64,000 nt of DNA from R-RK-3 sp963842775. Lineage in GTDB: Bacteria > Pseudomonadota > Alphaproteobacteria > Rhizobiales > Rhodomicrobiaceae. The translations under genes and the position numbers were made by a program. The stretch is from positions 1 through 64,000 of the forward strand of contig CAWJHQ010000006.1 of assembly GCA_963842775.1 (NCBI GenBank), given 5' to 3'. Numbering within the stretch: the stretch's first letter is position 1; every line of letters starts with the position of its first letter. Below, in pieces: positions 18,578 to 27,953 of this stretch. The notes under the pieces are model-generated. The model had not been told where the DNA came from and ran no database searches. It was given only the letters and a program-made list of their open reading frames with translations.

Positions 18578-19825
18578 CTATTGGGCGAGCCGGTGAACTG
18601 GCGCCCCGATCTCGCAAATAAGCCCCGTGCTCAAAAATACCAGTTTCGCCTCTCCGCCGAGCTCGCTTGCCGTCAACGCCTCGATCATCCAGGTGCCGAA
18701 ACCCCGATGTTCGGGCGGAGCCACATATGGGCCTAAGCTTTCGCTCCACCGCAGCAAGAACCGAGGCTTGGAGTTCTCGGTCACCAGGCGCCAAGTCACA
18801 TCCACACGACCGCTCTCGCTCGTAAGCGCCCCATATTTCGATGCATTGGTCGCCAACTCGTGAAACACCATGGATAGCGCCTTGGCCTGATCCGGGCGAA
18901 GGCGGATCTGGGGGCCGTCCATGCTGATATGACGGCTTGAGGCAAGAAATGGCTGCAAGGCATTGCGGAGAATGTCGGCAAGGTCCGCATACTGCCAGTT
19001 TGCTTGCAGCAGCGTATCGAAGGTCCGGGCCAACGTTCCGATGCGGGCTTCCAGGATTTCCTGCGCATCGGCACAGCTGGATGAGTTCCGTAAGGTATGC
19101 GTAACCATCGATTGCACCGTCCCCAAGCTGTTCTTGAAGCGATGGTTCAGTTCCTGATTGAGCAGCTCCTGCCGTTTTTCCGCCTGTTTGACCTCGGTAA
19201 TATTTCGGGTAACGGATAGCTGGATGACCTGTCCCCCGGCATTGCGGAATGGGATGCCGTGGGTCTCCACATGCAGGCGCCGGCCGCCGGCGGTGATCAA
19301 ATCGTAAGCAAGGACCCGGTCTTCTTCCCCTCCGCAAACCTGGTCATTGAACGAGCAGAAGAGGTCGCGGTGCTCGGGTGCGACCAGCGCCGGGAAGCTG
19401 GTTCCTATCAGCGAGGAGAACGTATCCGCTTCCAGCATTCTCAGTCCGGCGGCGTTGATCTCCAGCAGCAACCCATCTCCGCCGATCAGCGCGACGCATT
19501 CCGGAATGCCGTCAAGCAGGCTGCGATAAGCACGCTCATTCGCACTCGCGACACGGCTCTTTGGCAAGGGTGAACCGTTGTCGGATACGTCCGGAATCTT
19601 GCTCGTGGCGGCTATGCTGTTCTGGGAAACTGATCGCTCAGTACGAGGACTATATCGTTGGAACCCGCCGCATGCGCAGTTCGGCATGCTCGCGAGGGAT
19701 GCCGATTGCCGTTCGCCGGCCGGGTCTTCGCTGACTGAGTTGTTCTTGGAAGTTGGGTTCAGGCGTCCTCGAGAATGATCGCGACCCTCGCCCCGGATGT
19801 CCATGGCGTCCCGGAAATTGCCCAT
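18578..19825 (-). CDS. PAS-domain HWE-family histidine kinase
   Basis: A soluble sensor kinase of about 415 residues. A poorly conserved N-terminus is followed by a PAS domain (about 105-225: AYRSLLDGIPECVALIGGDG, ending with VTRNITEVKQAEKRQELL). The HWE/HisKA_2 kinase domain has the phospho-histidine in ELNHRFKNSLGTVQSM, the N-box HELATNASKYGALTS and the G-box RGFGTWMIEAL. I chose the ATG at 19825 because AAGGAGACAGT precedes it; an upstream ATG adds 15 residues without a ribosome binding site. HWE kinases are characteristic of alphaproteobacteria and often feed general stress signalling. No response regulator is adjacent. The stimulus sensed by PAS is unknown. Confidence 0.9.
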   Translation of the reverse strand: MGNFRDAMDIRGEGRDHSRGRLNPTSKNNSVSEDPAGERQSASLASMPNCACGGFQRYSPRTERSVSQNSIAATSKIPDVSDNGSPLPKSRVASANERAYRSLLDGIPECVALIGGDGLLLEINAAGLRMLEADTFSSLIGTSFPALVAPEHRDLFCSFNDQVCGGEEDRVLAYDLITAGGRRLHVETHGIPFRNAGGQVIQLSVTRNITEVKQAEKRQELLNQELNHRFKNSLGTVQSMVTHTLRNSSSCADAQEILEARIGTLARTFDTLLQANWQYADLADILRNALQPFLASSRHISMDGPQIRLRPDQAKALSMVFHELATNASKYGALTSESGRVDVTWRLVTENSKPRFLLRWSESLGPYVAPPEHRGFGTWMIEALTASELGGEAKLVFLSTGLICEIGAPVHRLAQ

Positions 19826-20033
19826 TACTGTCTCCTTACTCAAGCCCGATTTACTCTGACGGAGCAACATCCAAAAACCTGATGCTGATCATCCTCTGCG
19901 CCGGAGGATTGAACTTGCTCCTGATGCATGCTGTCGCTTGGTTTCGCGGGAGCCGCCGCGCCTCCCCCGGATGACGACTCATCCAGGGGTCTGACAAATC
20001 GGCGCTAATCGTTAGATGTGCCCGCCTGTTCGG

Positions 20034-21164
20034 TCATGCCGCACTCAGCGTCGCCAGCTTGGTCCGCAGGTTCTCCATGGCGGGCTTCGCGACCGCGTTC
20101 ACGCCAGGAAGTGCAAGCACTCGGTCGATGGATATTTCGAGGGTGGGCCGGGCGGCGGAAATCGCTGCGGCGAGCGCATTCTTGCTTTCTTGCGGAAGCT
20201 GGCCGAATAGCTGCGTAATAGCCTCGAATTCGGAGTTCGCCGCCTCCAGCTTCGGCAGAGCCGATTTGGCCGATGCCTCGTCCTCGATCCCCTGCAGCAC
20301 GGACTTCACACCGTCCAGCGTAGTATTCAGTTTCGTAGTGAGGTCGGTGCCTGCAGCGGGGATGTTGCCTGGCTGTGTTGCGGCGGTGGGCAGGGTGTTG
20401 GCATTATTGGATGGATCGGCCGATCGCTCCAGGCGCGCAGTCTCCCTCCCAGGCGTATCGCGCCAATCGGTGCCGAAATACCACCATGCGAACGCCCCGA
20501 GCGCCAGGAGCGGCAGCATCCAGAGCACGAAGTCCGAACTGCGCAAATGTTGGCTGCCCTGCATCGCGGCCTGAGCGGACCAGCGGCGGCCGTCCTCCGC
20601 TTTCTCGGCCGTTCCCGGCGCCGACGCATAGCCGCTCGACCGCAGCACTTCCTGAAAGCCGGAAGGCATCGCTGCGCGAAAGCTATCCTGCTGAGACCGA
20701 AGCAGCTTGGCGATGCCCGACGAATCGAGCCCCTGCTGGCTCGCCTCCTTGCCCAATACGCCCAGCACCAAAGGCCCCAGCATACCCAGCAGCGAAGAGC
20801 TCGCTGACGAATTCAGCCCCGCAAACCTTGCAACGGCGCCTGCCAATTTCGAAAATTCGCCGCGGCCAAACAGCCAGTTGAGGACGCGGACGCCATTGCT
20901 GATGAAATCTTGCGCCCCGGATCCTCCGATGCTCGTCCCGAAGACATCCAAAGTGTGCGTGCCCTGCTCTCCCATCGCACGTTCCAGTCTGCGGACGCCG
21001 TCCTTGCTGGACGCGAGGTCGGCAAGTCCGCTGAGCAGTGCGGGGATGGCGGCGCCGCTTGCTGCCCCTGTAACATTCTTGCCTTCGCCAATAGCGGACG
21101 CGATCTTGCTTAAGATGTCAGGCTCCAAATATTTCGAGGCGAGCGAGATCAAATTCGCACTCAT
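20034..21164 (-). CDS. DUF937/YidB-like protein with one membrane segment
   Basis: A protein of 376 residues. The N-terminal two-fifths match the DUF937 fold: helices rich in A, L, S and G, GAASGAAIPALLSGLADLAS, then repeated LLGMLGPLVLGVLGKEA. A single hydrophobic segment at about 218-235 (FVLWMLPLLALGAFAWWYFG) anchors it in the membrane. The C-terminal part is helical with an EDEASAKSALPKLEAAN stretch and resembles a periplasmic coiled helical domain. GGAG precedes the ATG at 21164. It is the last gene of the long minus-strand run from 28484. Its role is unknown; DUF937 proteins are often envelope-associated or heat-induced. Confidence 0.8.
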   Translation of the reverse strand: MSANLISLASKYLEPDILSKIASAIGEGKNVTGAASGAAIPALLSGLADLASSKDGVRRLERAMGEQGTHTLDVFGTSIGGSGAQDFISNGVRVLNWLFGRGEFSKLAGAVARFAGLNSSASSSLLGMLGPLVLGVLGKEASQQGLDSSGIAKLLRSQQDSFRAAMPSGFQEVLRSSGYASAPGTAEKAEDGRRWSAQAAMQGSQHLRSSDFVLWMLPLLALGAFAWWYFGTDWRDTPGRETARLERSADPSNNANTLPTAATQPGNIPAAGTDLTTKLNTTLDGVKSVLQGIEDEASAKSALPKLEAANSEFEAITQLFGQLPQESKNALAAAISAARPTLEISIDRVLALPGVNAVAKPAMENLRTKLATLSAA

Positions 21165-21358
21165 AACTCATACTCCATCCTGATTTTTGCCGCTGCGCTC
21201 CGCGTGAAGGCCGGCGGAATTTGCGCCGAACATCTTGTGCACCTGATTTATAGAGCGGCGTAAACTTTGCCGTCTGTCGCCACTCCGACATCCTGCGGCG
21301 GATCGCACCGATGCTGAGCCTCGTGTTTCAAAGCAACTCCGAAGCAGAGGCGCGTTTT

Positions 21359-21913
21359 TCAGTCTTGGAACTGGGATGTCCGGCGCCTTGCCTGATGCAT
21401 CAGTTTCCACGCGGCGAACGCCGCCTTCAGTTTTTCCTCCTGCTCGAAGGAAAGCGACGTTTTCAAAACCCTCGGCTTAAAAGGCTCGATCTCCGGGATC
21501 ACCTTGTCGGCGGTGGAGCGCTTCACCAAGACGAAGAGGGCGGAGGAATTCTTCTCGATCGTCTCTGCAAAACTGCGGATGAATTCATCATCGATGCCGA
21601 AATCGGCGAGCGCACCGGAGATGGCCCCGCCGCTCGCTCCGGCGACGCCGCCGACCGCGATGCCCGCAATAGGGTTCATCGTGAGGATCCCGACAAGAGC
21701 GCCGACGATCAACCCAATCCTTAAGCCGCTGGCTGCCCCAACTGCGGTGGTATTGACTGTTTGTCTCAGGCGAAGCTTGCCCTCCGCATCGCGGATCACG
21801 ACGCATGCGTCCTCAAGCTCGATCAGGCACTCTTTCTGCAGTTGGCGGAGCTTGGCGAGCGCAAGGTTCGCGGTGCCGACTTCCTCGAACCCTAGAACAA
21901 TCAAATCGCTCAT
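21359..21913 (-). CDS. DUF1269 membrane protein
   Basis: A 184-residue protein beginning MSDLIVLGFEEVGTANLALA, which is the DUF1269 opening. At residues 68-108 a glycine/alanine-rich double hydrophobic hairpin (GLIVGALVGILTMNPIAGIA then GGVAGASGGAISGALADFGI) is typical of these proteins. It is followed by EFIRSFAETIEKNSSALFVLV and a charged C-terminal tail. A good ribosome binding site (GAGGGAGATT) precedes the ATG at 21913, which I therefore prefer over the longer open frame upstream. It belongs to the minus-strand envelope/sulfatase run. The function of DUF1269 is unknown; a membrane stress role is commonly supposed. Confidence 0.88.
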   Translation of the reverse strand: MSDLIVLGFEEVGTANLALAKLRQLQKECLIELEDACVVIRDAEGKLRLRQTVNTTAVGAASGLRIGLIVGALVGILTMNPIAGIAVGGVAGASGGAISGALADFGIDDEFIRSFAETIEKNSSALFVLVKRSTADKVIPEIEPFKPRVLKTSLSFEQEEKLKAAFAAWKLMHQARRRTSQFQD

Positions 21914-22047
21914 AATCTCCCTCTCTCGGCCTGCACCACGCGAGACGACCGAATCGTCCGCGGCGAATGAGAAGCAGTAGTACTGCCGAGTTCGGAGATT
22001 GGATGTCGGTCCTGCGACACTAGCCGTCGATTTCGAGGCGCATCTGC

Positions 22048-22401
22048 TTATTCTTTCGAAAGCCCGAGTTCGCGCGCTCGAATCTCGGCGAGATCGCGCT
22101 CGAGGAAATAGTTCAGGAATGTTCTGATGACGGCAATAGCGGCAAGCCGCGCCACGGATTCCCATTGAGTGGTGATCGAGGTCTCGATGATATCGGCGGC
22201 AAGCTGGAAGGTGAGGCCGCCGACCAGCCATCGCCCATAGCGCAACCAGACATGGCGCGTATGATCAGCTTCCGGCCGGACCGCGGTTATTCCGACTACG
22301 GCCTGTATCGTGCCAAACAGGATTATCCCCATCGCCAGGCCGTCAATGACGGTGATGGCCTGTTCCGTAAAGGTGGTCAGCCAGTCTCTCAATGTAGCCA
22401 T
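22048..22401 (-). CDS. DUF1622 integral membrane protein
   Basis: A membrane protein of about 117 residues with three hydrophobic helices: around 12-35 (AITVIDGLAMGIILFGTIQA), 58-75 (WLVGGLTFQLAADI) and 85-102 (ARLAAIAVIRTFLNYFLERD). The motif LRYGRWLVGGLTFQLAADIIETS, here split as LRYGRWLVGG and TFQLAADIIETS, and the end FLNYFLERDLAE are the DUF1622 hallmarks. The ATG at 22401 is preferred to the GTG six codons upstream, though both ribosome binding sites are weak. It lies 19 bases behind the HAD gene in the same transcript. The function is unknown. Confidence 0.88.
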   Translation of the reverse strand: MATLRDWLTTFTEQAITVIDGLAMGIILFGTIQAVVGITAVRPEADHTRHVWLRYGRWLVGGLTFQLAADIIETSITTQWESVARLAAIAVIRTFLNYFLERDLAEIRARELGLSKE

Positions 22402-22420
22402 GGTGCGACCTGCCTGCACT

Positions 22421-23347
22421 TCACCTTGTAGGACTGAACACCGCCGCCCAGTCCCGCCTCATGCTGACGACAGTGATTCCATATTGCGGCGCTCGGTCGA
22501 GCGCTTCGGTGAGCGGGCTGAGCTTGAACTCGCGGTCATAGGCGAACTCGCGATCGGCATCGTCGTGATGCAGAAGCAGCGCCAGCCGCGGGCCGGAACC
22601 GGCCTTCACATAGCGAAGCATAGGCAGATCTCCATCGGAGTTCCCGAAGGCGAGGATTGGACGCCGGCCAATATGGAGCCCGATGTTCTCCACCTTGGCT
22701 TCGCGGTCGTCGAAGCTGTTCAATTCCCCAAGTTTGAAGAGGTCGACAGCATCTTCCTGTATGTCCATGCGCGTCTTGACGCTCGATCCGATGACCTGCT
22801 CGCGGGCAATGCCGTAAGCCTCTTCCGCAAAGGCGCGGATCAGGTCGATGCCGCCGCCGGACACGATGAAGGTTTTGAAGCCGTGGCCGCGCAGGTATCC
22901 CATCAGCTCGATTTGCGGCCGGTAGGCGGAGTTGACAAATAGGCGGCCGAGTGTCGGATTCCTGGCATAGCTGAGCCAGTCTCGGGCGATGCAATCGAAC
23001 TCCTGCTCGGTGACGCCAGCATGGGTGGTAAAGGCCATCTCGAAGACGGCCTGCTTGCCGAGGCTCCTGATGGTTTTCAGATCATGCTCGAGAAAGGCTT
23101 TGAAGGGCTGCCGGTGCTTGAGCCCCGGATCCGTGGCGTCCAATGTTTTGAGGCGGTCCAAGGCGAAATAGATCTGCGCCTGCATTGGCTGCTCGCACCA
23201 AAGCGTCCCATCATTGTCGAAGACCGCGACACGATCCGCTAGCGGAACATGGTGGGGACTCCCCTCTGTCGAAATTTGCGCAACAAAATCGAGGATGGCG
23301 GATTTGGCCGCGCCTTCATTCCAGGAGGATAGCAGGGGAGTGATCAT
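22421..23347 (-). CDS. HAD-superfamily hydrolase, cytosolic
   Basis: A phosphoserine-phosphatase-like HAD hydrolase of 308 residues. Motif I is DNDGTLW (D44/D46) with a cap after it. The motif II serine or threonine is in TFIVSGGGIDLIR, motif III is the lysine in SSVKTRM, and motif IV is FGNSDGDLPML. It should hydrolyse a phosphomonoester with Mg2+; the substrate is unknown. No signal peptide is present, so it is cytosolic. The gene follows the sulfatase at 23433-24989 on the same strand. A paralogous pair at 31385-34160 has the same order, but there both proteins carry export signals. Confidence 0.88.
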   Translation of the reverse strand: MITPLLSSWNEGAAKSAILDFVAQISTEGSPHHVPLADRVAVFDNDGTLWCEQPMQAQIYFALDRLKTLDATDPGLKHRQPFKAFLEHDLKTIRSLGKQAVFEMAFTTHAGVTEQEFDCIARDWLSYARNPTLGRLFVNSAYRPQIELMGYLRGHGFKTFIVSGGGIDLIRAFAEEAYGIAREQVIGSSVKTRMDIQEDAVDLFKLGELNSFDDREAKVENIGLHIGRRPILAFGNSDGDLPMLRYVKAGSGPRLALLLHHDDADREFAYDREFKLSPLTEALDRAPQYGITVVSMRRDWAAVFSPTR

Positions 23348-23432
23348 TTAGAACCTCGCCTATATTGCCGGCGAAATGAGCGCAGGAAAGTTCCATAAGA
23401 GCGGCGGCTCGTAGCCGCCGCTCTTATGGTGT

Positions 23433-24989
23433 TTAAGACCTTGCCCCGCTGGCTGCCTCCGTCAGCATCTTCAGCGCTTCATCGATGGTGAAGCTGTTCG
23501 GGTGCTGCACAGGTGGGAAATCCTTGAAGGTGGCCGCCCATTGATCGGCGATCGTGTAAGCGCCGTAGAGGATGTAGGCGTGATAGATAAACCACTCGTA
23601 ATAGGAGTTTGAGGTCCTATCAGCGCGCTCATAAGGGTCGGTCCGGAGGTTGAAAAGCTTCGGCAGCCGAAGGCGGGTGAAAGGCTCCGCCCAGACCTGC
23701 ATGGTGCCGCGGCAGCGCTGCTCCATGAACACGACCTTCCAATTGTCGTAACGCAGGCCGAGGACGTCGCCGTCATCGCTGAGATAGACGAACAGCTTGC
23801 GCGGGCCTTCTTTCTCTTCCCCAGTGAGATAAGGAACCAAATTATATCCATCGATGTGGTTCTTGTAGGTTCGGCCGATCGCGCGATAGCCAGTCTTGAG
23901 CCGGTCGACGATGTCCGGCGCGCCGGCCATCGCCAGGAATGTCGGAAGCCAGTCATGGTGCTGCACGATCTCGGTGGAAACGGATCCGGGTTTGACCTTG
24001 CCCGGCCAACGCACCAGGAGCGGAATGCGGAAGGCGCCTTCCCAGTTGGTGTTCTTCTCGCTCCGGAATGGCGTCATCGCGCCGTCCGGCCATGAGTTCA
24101 TATGCGGGCCGTTATCGGTCGAGTACATGACGAAGGTGTCGTCGGCGATGCCGAGCTGGTCGAGATAGTCGAGCACCTCGCCGACCAGCTTGTCGTGGTC
24201 GATCATGGTGTCGTGATAGGGCGACTGCCAGCGCCCGGCCTGCCGTTTGCTCTCCGGCTTGGGGTGGGTGACAAAATGCATATGCGTGGTATTCAGCCAG
24301 CAGAAGAATGGTTTCCCATCCGCGTTCTGGCGCTTGATGAAATCCTTTGCCGCGGCGGCGAACTCATCGTCGCATGTCTCCATGCGCTTCGTCGTGAGCG
24401 GTCCGGTATCCTCGATCCTCTGCTTCCCGACGCGTCCCCAGCGCGGCATCTCGGTGGGGTCGTCCTTATTGGTCGCCCAGGAATGAATGACGCCGCGCGG
24501 CCCGATCTGCTGCCGTAGCTTTGGGAAGTCCTTCTCCGGATAATAGTCGTACATTTCCGGCTCTTCCTCGGCATTGAGGTGATAGAGATTGCCGAAGAAC
24601 TCATCGAAGCCGTGATTGGTCGGCAGCATATGGTTGAGGTCGCCGAGATGGTTCTTGCCGAACTGGCCGGTGGCGTAGCCCTGCTCCTTCAGCAGCGCCG
24701 CCGTGGTGACGATCTTCTCATTCATGCCGATCGGCGCCGCAGGGATGCCGACCTTCGAAAGGCCTGTCCGGTAGGCGCTCTGCCCGGTGATGAAGGAGGA
24801 TCGCCCGGCGGTGCAGGATTGCTCGCCGTAGGAGTCCATGAACATCATGCCTTCCTTGGCGAGCCTGTCGATATTGGGCGTCTGATAGCCCATGAGCCCG
24901 TGGGAGTAGCAGCTCAGATTGGAGATGCCGATATCGTCGCCCCAGATGACGAGTATATTCGGCTTGCCTGTCCTGTTTCCGTTGGTCAT
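23433..24989 (-). CDS. Arylsulfatase-family hydrolase, cytosolic, CxAxR type
   Basis: A type I sulfatase of about 518 residues without signal peptide. Metal-binding aspartates are in IWGDDIGISN (18-19). The nucleophile site is C59 in SCTAGRSSFITGQ, the cysteine that must be converted to formylglycine. Further family marks are GYATGQFGKNHLGD, the lysine and histidines in THMHFVTHPKPES, and STDNGPHMNSWPDG. The motif is C-x-A-x-R instead of the commoner C-x-P-x-R. I chose the ATG at 24989 (GGAG seven bases upstream); the frame is open to 25088. It lies between the large sulfatase and the HAD hydrolase. It is a clear paralogue of the exported sulfatase at 32550. Confidence 0.9.
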   Translation of the reverse strand: MTNGNRTGKPNILVIWGDDIGISNLSCYSHGLMGYQTPNIDRLAKEGMMFMDSYGEQSCTAGRSSFITGQSAYRTGLSKVGIPAAPIGMNEKIVTTAALLKEQGYATGQFGKNHLGDLNHMLPTNHGFDEFFGNLYHLNAEEEPEMYDYYPEKDFPKLRQQIGPRGVIHSWATNKDDPTEMPRWGRVGKQRIEDTGPLTTKRMETCDDEFAAAAKDFIKRQNADGKPFFCWLNTTHMHFVTHPKPESKRQAGRWQSPYHDTMIDHDKLVGEVLDYLDQLGIADDTFVMYSTDNGPHMNSWPDGAMTPFRSEKNTNWEGAFRIPLLVRWPGKVKPGSVSTEIVQHHDWLPTFLAMAGAPDIVDRLKTGYRAIGRTYKNHIDGYNLVPYLTGEEKEGPRKLFVYLSDDGDVLGLRYDNWKVVFMEQRCRGTMQVWAEPFTRLRLPKLFNLRTDPYERADRTSNSYYEWFIYHAYILYGAYTIADQWAATFKDFPPVQHPNSFTIDEALKMLTEAASGARS

Positions 24990-25088
24990 CTGACGCTCCG
25001 ATACAAGTTGTTGCCAATGGTTGGTATTGTTGCCGACGCCCAAGCGGGCTCGGCCGGGGTGCTCTGCGGTTGAGGGATCATCCGGCAT

Positions 25089-27458
25089 CTACTGGCGCGC
25101 CATCGCCACTTTGGCCTGGGCGTGCTTCTCGTCCGTGCTGTCGGGAATGAGCGAGCCGGTGAGATCCACCGTCACGTGATGGATTTTGCCGGTGAAGGCG
25201 AAGGGTGGTCCGTAGAGGACGCTGACCGGAGACCCCGGATTACGTCCGACCGTCATGCCGCTGCCGATGCCGAGTGCGAGCGGCACCGTATAGGGCAGCA
25301 GCATCTCGCCGGCCAATTTGCGGTTGATGTAGAGCTGAGCCTTTCCGGGGGAGCCTTTACCTTTTTTCACATCCGGCTTGCCGGTCGGCTGGAATTCGTA
25401 GCGCAGCTCTGCCTTGCCTTGCGGAACGGCGATGTTCGATACGAGACGGAATTCGTCCACGCCCACATAATTATGGACGTAGTGGAGCTTGTTATCCTTC
25501 ACGAACAGCGTATAGCCGCCGACATTGCCGCCGTGACAGATGAGTACCCCTTCGGCGCCGCCCGCCGGAATCTCGACCTCCGCCGTCAGACTGTGAGCAC
25601 GGTTTAAAAGCTTGGCCGCGACATTCTCAGGCACCATCTGGGTGTGCGGATAATAGATGTAGGTCTTGCGATCCTCCGTCAGCGCGGGGCGCTCATCGGC
25701 GAAGCGCAAGGTGCCGCGGCTGTCGAGGGGCAGCACCTTGTATTTGCCTGCCTCGGCATACCAGATGGCGATCATCTCGATCAGCTTGGCGCGGTTCGAA
25801 GCCGCCAGATTATTCGTCTCCGTCGGATCTTTTCGCAGGTCGTAAAGCTCCCAGCCGGTCGCATCAAGCTGGCGAAGCTTGTCCTCGGTCAGCTCGGCCA
25901 TGCCGAAGAACACACCGGCCTCGCTGAAAGAGGGACCAGGAAACGGGCAGACCGCGCGCCATCCTTCGTGATAGATCGACCGGTGAGCGAACATCTCGAA
26001 ATATTGCGTCTTGTGCCGGCCTTCCGCCTTGGTGTTCCTGAATAACCCGGCGAAGCTGACACCCTCGATCGGCGACTGCGTTACGCCTCGGATCTGTTGC
26101 GGCGACTCGACGGCGAGCGCTTCGAGAACGGTCGGAACCATGTCGATCGCATGAGCGAATTGGTGGCAGACCGATCCGCTGGCCTTGATGCCCTGCGGCC
26201 AGTGCACGATGAACGGATCGGAGACACCGCCGCGATAGGTCTCTCGCTTCCAGCGGCGGAAGGGCGTATTGCCTGCGAATGTCCAGCCCCAGGGGTAATG
26301 GTTGAAGTATTTTGGCCCGCCGAGCTCATCGAGAGCGGCGAGGTTCTGCTTCAAGTCGTCGGGGACATTGTTGAAGAATTTGTTCTCATTCACAGATCCG
26401 GTCGGGCCGCCCTCGGCGCTGGCGCCATTGTCGGAAATCAGCATGATGAGCGTGTTGTCCAACTCGCCCATCTCGTCGAGGAAATCGATGATGCGCCCGA
26501 CATGATGGTCCATATGCTCGCAAAAGCCGGCGAACACCTCCATCATCCGCGCATAGAGCTGGCGCTCGTCGGCCGGCAGCTTCGACCAGTCCTGAACGTC
26601 GGGGTCACGAGGCGAGAGCTGGGCGTTTTGCGGCATGATGCCGAGCCGCTTTTGCCGGTCGAACACGCGTTTGCGATAGGCGTCCCAGCCGTCGTCGAAT
26701 TTGCTTTTGTATTTATCGGCCCATTCTTTCGGCACCTGATGTGGCGCATGATTGGCGCCCGGCGCGAAATAGAGGAAAAACGGTTTGTCGGGGGCGACCT
26801 GCTTGAGATCGGCGATGAAGCCAATCGCCCGGTCGGCGAGATCCTCCGTGAGGTGATAACCCTCTTCTGGAGTTTTCGGCGCTTCGACCTGGTGATTATC
26901 GTAGACGAGGTCCGGATAATATTGATGGGTATCACCGCCGAGAAATCCGTAATAGCGCTCGAATCCACGGCCGAGCGGCCAGCGATCATAGGGCCCAGCT
27001 GCACTGGTCTGTTCCGCCGGCGTCAGATGCCATTTGCCGACCGCATAGGTCGCATAGCCCTGCTGCTGCAGGATTTCGGACAAAAAGCCATTCTCGAACG
27101 GAATGACGCCATTCGAACCCGGAAAGCCGGTCGAGGCTTCTGTTATGCACGCCATCGCGTTGGAGTGATGATTGCGCCCGGTCAGCATGCAGGAGCGTGA
27201 AGGCGAGCACAGCGCGGTCGTATGCATTCCCGAAAACAGCAGGCCATTCTTGGCGAGCTTATCGATATTGGGCGTATTGATCTCGCCGCCGTAACAGCCG
27301 AGCTGACCGAAGCCGGTATCGTCCAGCACGATGAACATGACATTCGGTGAGCCGCGCCTGGCGCGCAGCGGCGCGGGCCAAGCCGGCTCGGATTCCTCGA
27401 CGGTGCGTCCGATGTGACCGGAAAAGGCGCTGCCTGGCTTATATTCATTGAGCGTCAT
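25089..27458 (-). CDS. Large arylsulfatase with C-terminal jelly-roll-like domain, CxPxR type
   Basis: A sulfatase of 789 residues. The catalytic part (about 35-560) has metal ligands in IVLDDTGFGQLGCYGG, the formylglycine site C84 in LCSPSRSCMLTGRNHHSN, YAVGKWHLTP, and LISDNGASAEGGPTGS with the second metal pair. Residues 600-775 form an extra beta-rich domain (EVEIPAGGAEGVLICHGGNV, YVHNYVGVDEFRL) of the kind seen in the long bacterial arylsulfatases. No signal peptide is visible, so it is cytosolic as annotated. The ribosome binding site CAGGAGACG precedes the ATG at 27458. It lies upstream of the shorter sulfatase and behind the DUF202 gene. The substrate is unknown; aromatic or alkyl sulfate esters are likely. 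Confidence 0.92.
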   Translation of the reverse strand: MTLNEYKPGSAFSGHIGRTVEESEPAWPAPLRARRGSPNVMFIVLDDTGFGQLGCYGGEINTPNIDKLAKNGLLFSGMHTTALCSPSRSCMLTGRNHHSNAMACITEASTGFPGSNGVIPFENGFLSEILQQQGYATYAVGKWHLTPAEQTSAAGPYDRWPLGRGFERYYGFLGGDTHQYYPDLVYDNHQVEAPKTPEEGYHLTEDLADRAIGFIADLKQVAPDKPFFLYFAPGANHAPHQVPKEWADKYKSKFDDGWDAYRKRVFDRQKRLGIMPQNAQLSPRDPDVQDWSKLPADERQLYARMMEVFAGFCEHMDHHVGRIIDFLDEMGELDNTLIMLISDNGASAEGGPTGSVNENKFFNNVPDDLKQNLAALDELGGPKYFNHYPWGWTFAGNTPFRRWKRETYRGGVSDPFIVHWPQGIKASGSVCHQFAHAIDMVPTVLEALAVESPQQIRGVTQSPIEGVSFAGLFRNTKAEGRHKTQYFEMFAHRSIYHEGWRAVCPFPGPSFSEAGVFFGMAELTEDKLRQLDATGWELYDLRKDPTETNNLAASNRAKLIEMIAIWYAEAGKYKVLPLDSRGTLRFADERPALTEDRKTYIYYPHTQMVPENVAAKLLNRAHSLTAEVEIPAGGAEGVLICHGGNVGGYTLFVKDNKLHYVHNYVGVDEFRLVSNIAVPQGKAELRYEFQPTGKPDVKKGKGSPGKAQLYINRKLAGEMLLPYTVPLALGIGSGMTVGRNPGSPVSVLYGPPFAFTGKIHHVTVDLTGSLIPDSTDEKHAQAKVAMARQ

Positions 27459-27471
27459 GATCGTCTCCTGG

Positions 27472-27936
27472 TTAACCGAACGGACCTACGTGAAAGAGCA
27501 TGCTCGTGATTGCCGCGATCCCGATGAACAGCAGGATCACCGCTATGATGAGGGTGAGAGAGGTAGGGAAGCGGCTCTCGCCGTGGATTAATCCGTCCTC
27601 GGCCATTTCGCCGCGCGTGGCGCGCAGTCCGAGCATGTATTGGATGTGATAGACGATGCCCAGAATGAGCATTCCGATCCCGAGTGCGACGAGCGTCACA
27701 CCGAAATTCCGCGCAGGCGCGGCGCTGGTAAGGACGGCTTGATCAGCGAACTTCTGGAAAATCTGAAAGATCGTAAAGCCGAAGCTGATCAGCGATAGCG
27801 AGGTGCGGATCACGGCCATTAAGGTGCGGTCGGCGGCCATGCGCGTCCGCTGGAAGGACATGCCGGTACGGCGGGAAGATAGCTCAACAGAAATCCGATC
27901 AGAGTCGGACTTTGAGGTGATGTGCTGAATTGCCAT
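27472..27936 (-). CDS. DUF202 (YidH-like) membrane protein
   Basis: A protein of 154 residues with a hydrophilic N-terminus and three hydrophobic helices. RRTGMSFQRTRMAADRTLMA with VIRTSLSLISFGFTIFQIF is the DUF202 hallmark (RTxLAxxRTxL-like). The second helix is about 85-105 and the last about 125-148. Its stop lies 13 bases before the start of the large sulfatase. DUF202 proteins are small inner-membrane proteins of unknown role, often found in envelope operons. Membership in this operon suggests envelope function here too (inference). Confidence 0.85.
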   Translation of the reverse strand: MAIQHITSKSDSDRISVELSSRRTGMSFQRTRMAADRTLMAVIRTSLSLISFGFTIFQIFQKFADQAVLTSAAPARNFGVTLVALGIGMLILGIVYHIQYMLGLRATRGEMAEDGLIHGESRFPTSLTLIIAVILLFIGIAAITSMLFHVGPFG

Positions 27937-27953
27937 TTGGTGTCCCTATGATC

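Noticed and set aside
19881..19974. 30-codon hydrophobic plus-strand frame (LIILCAGGLNLLLMHAVAWF)
   Set aside because: No ribosome binding site and no following terminator; it could be a membrane micropeptide but nothing supports it.
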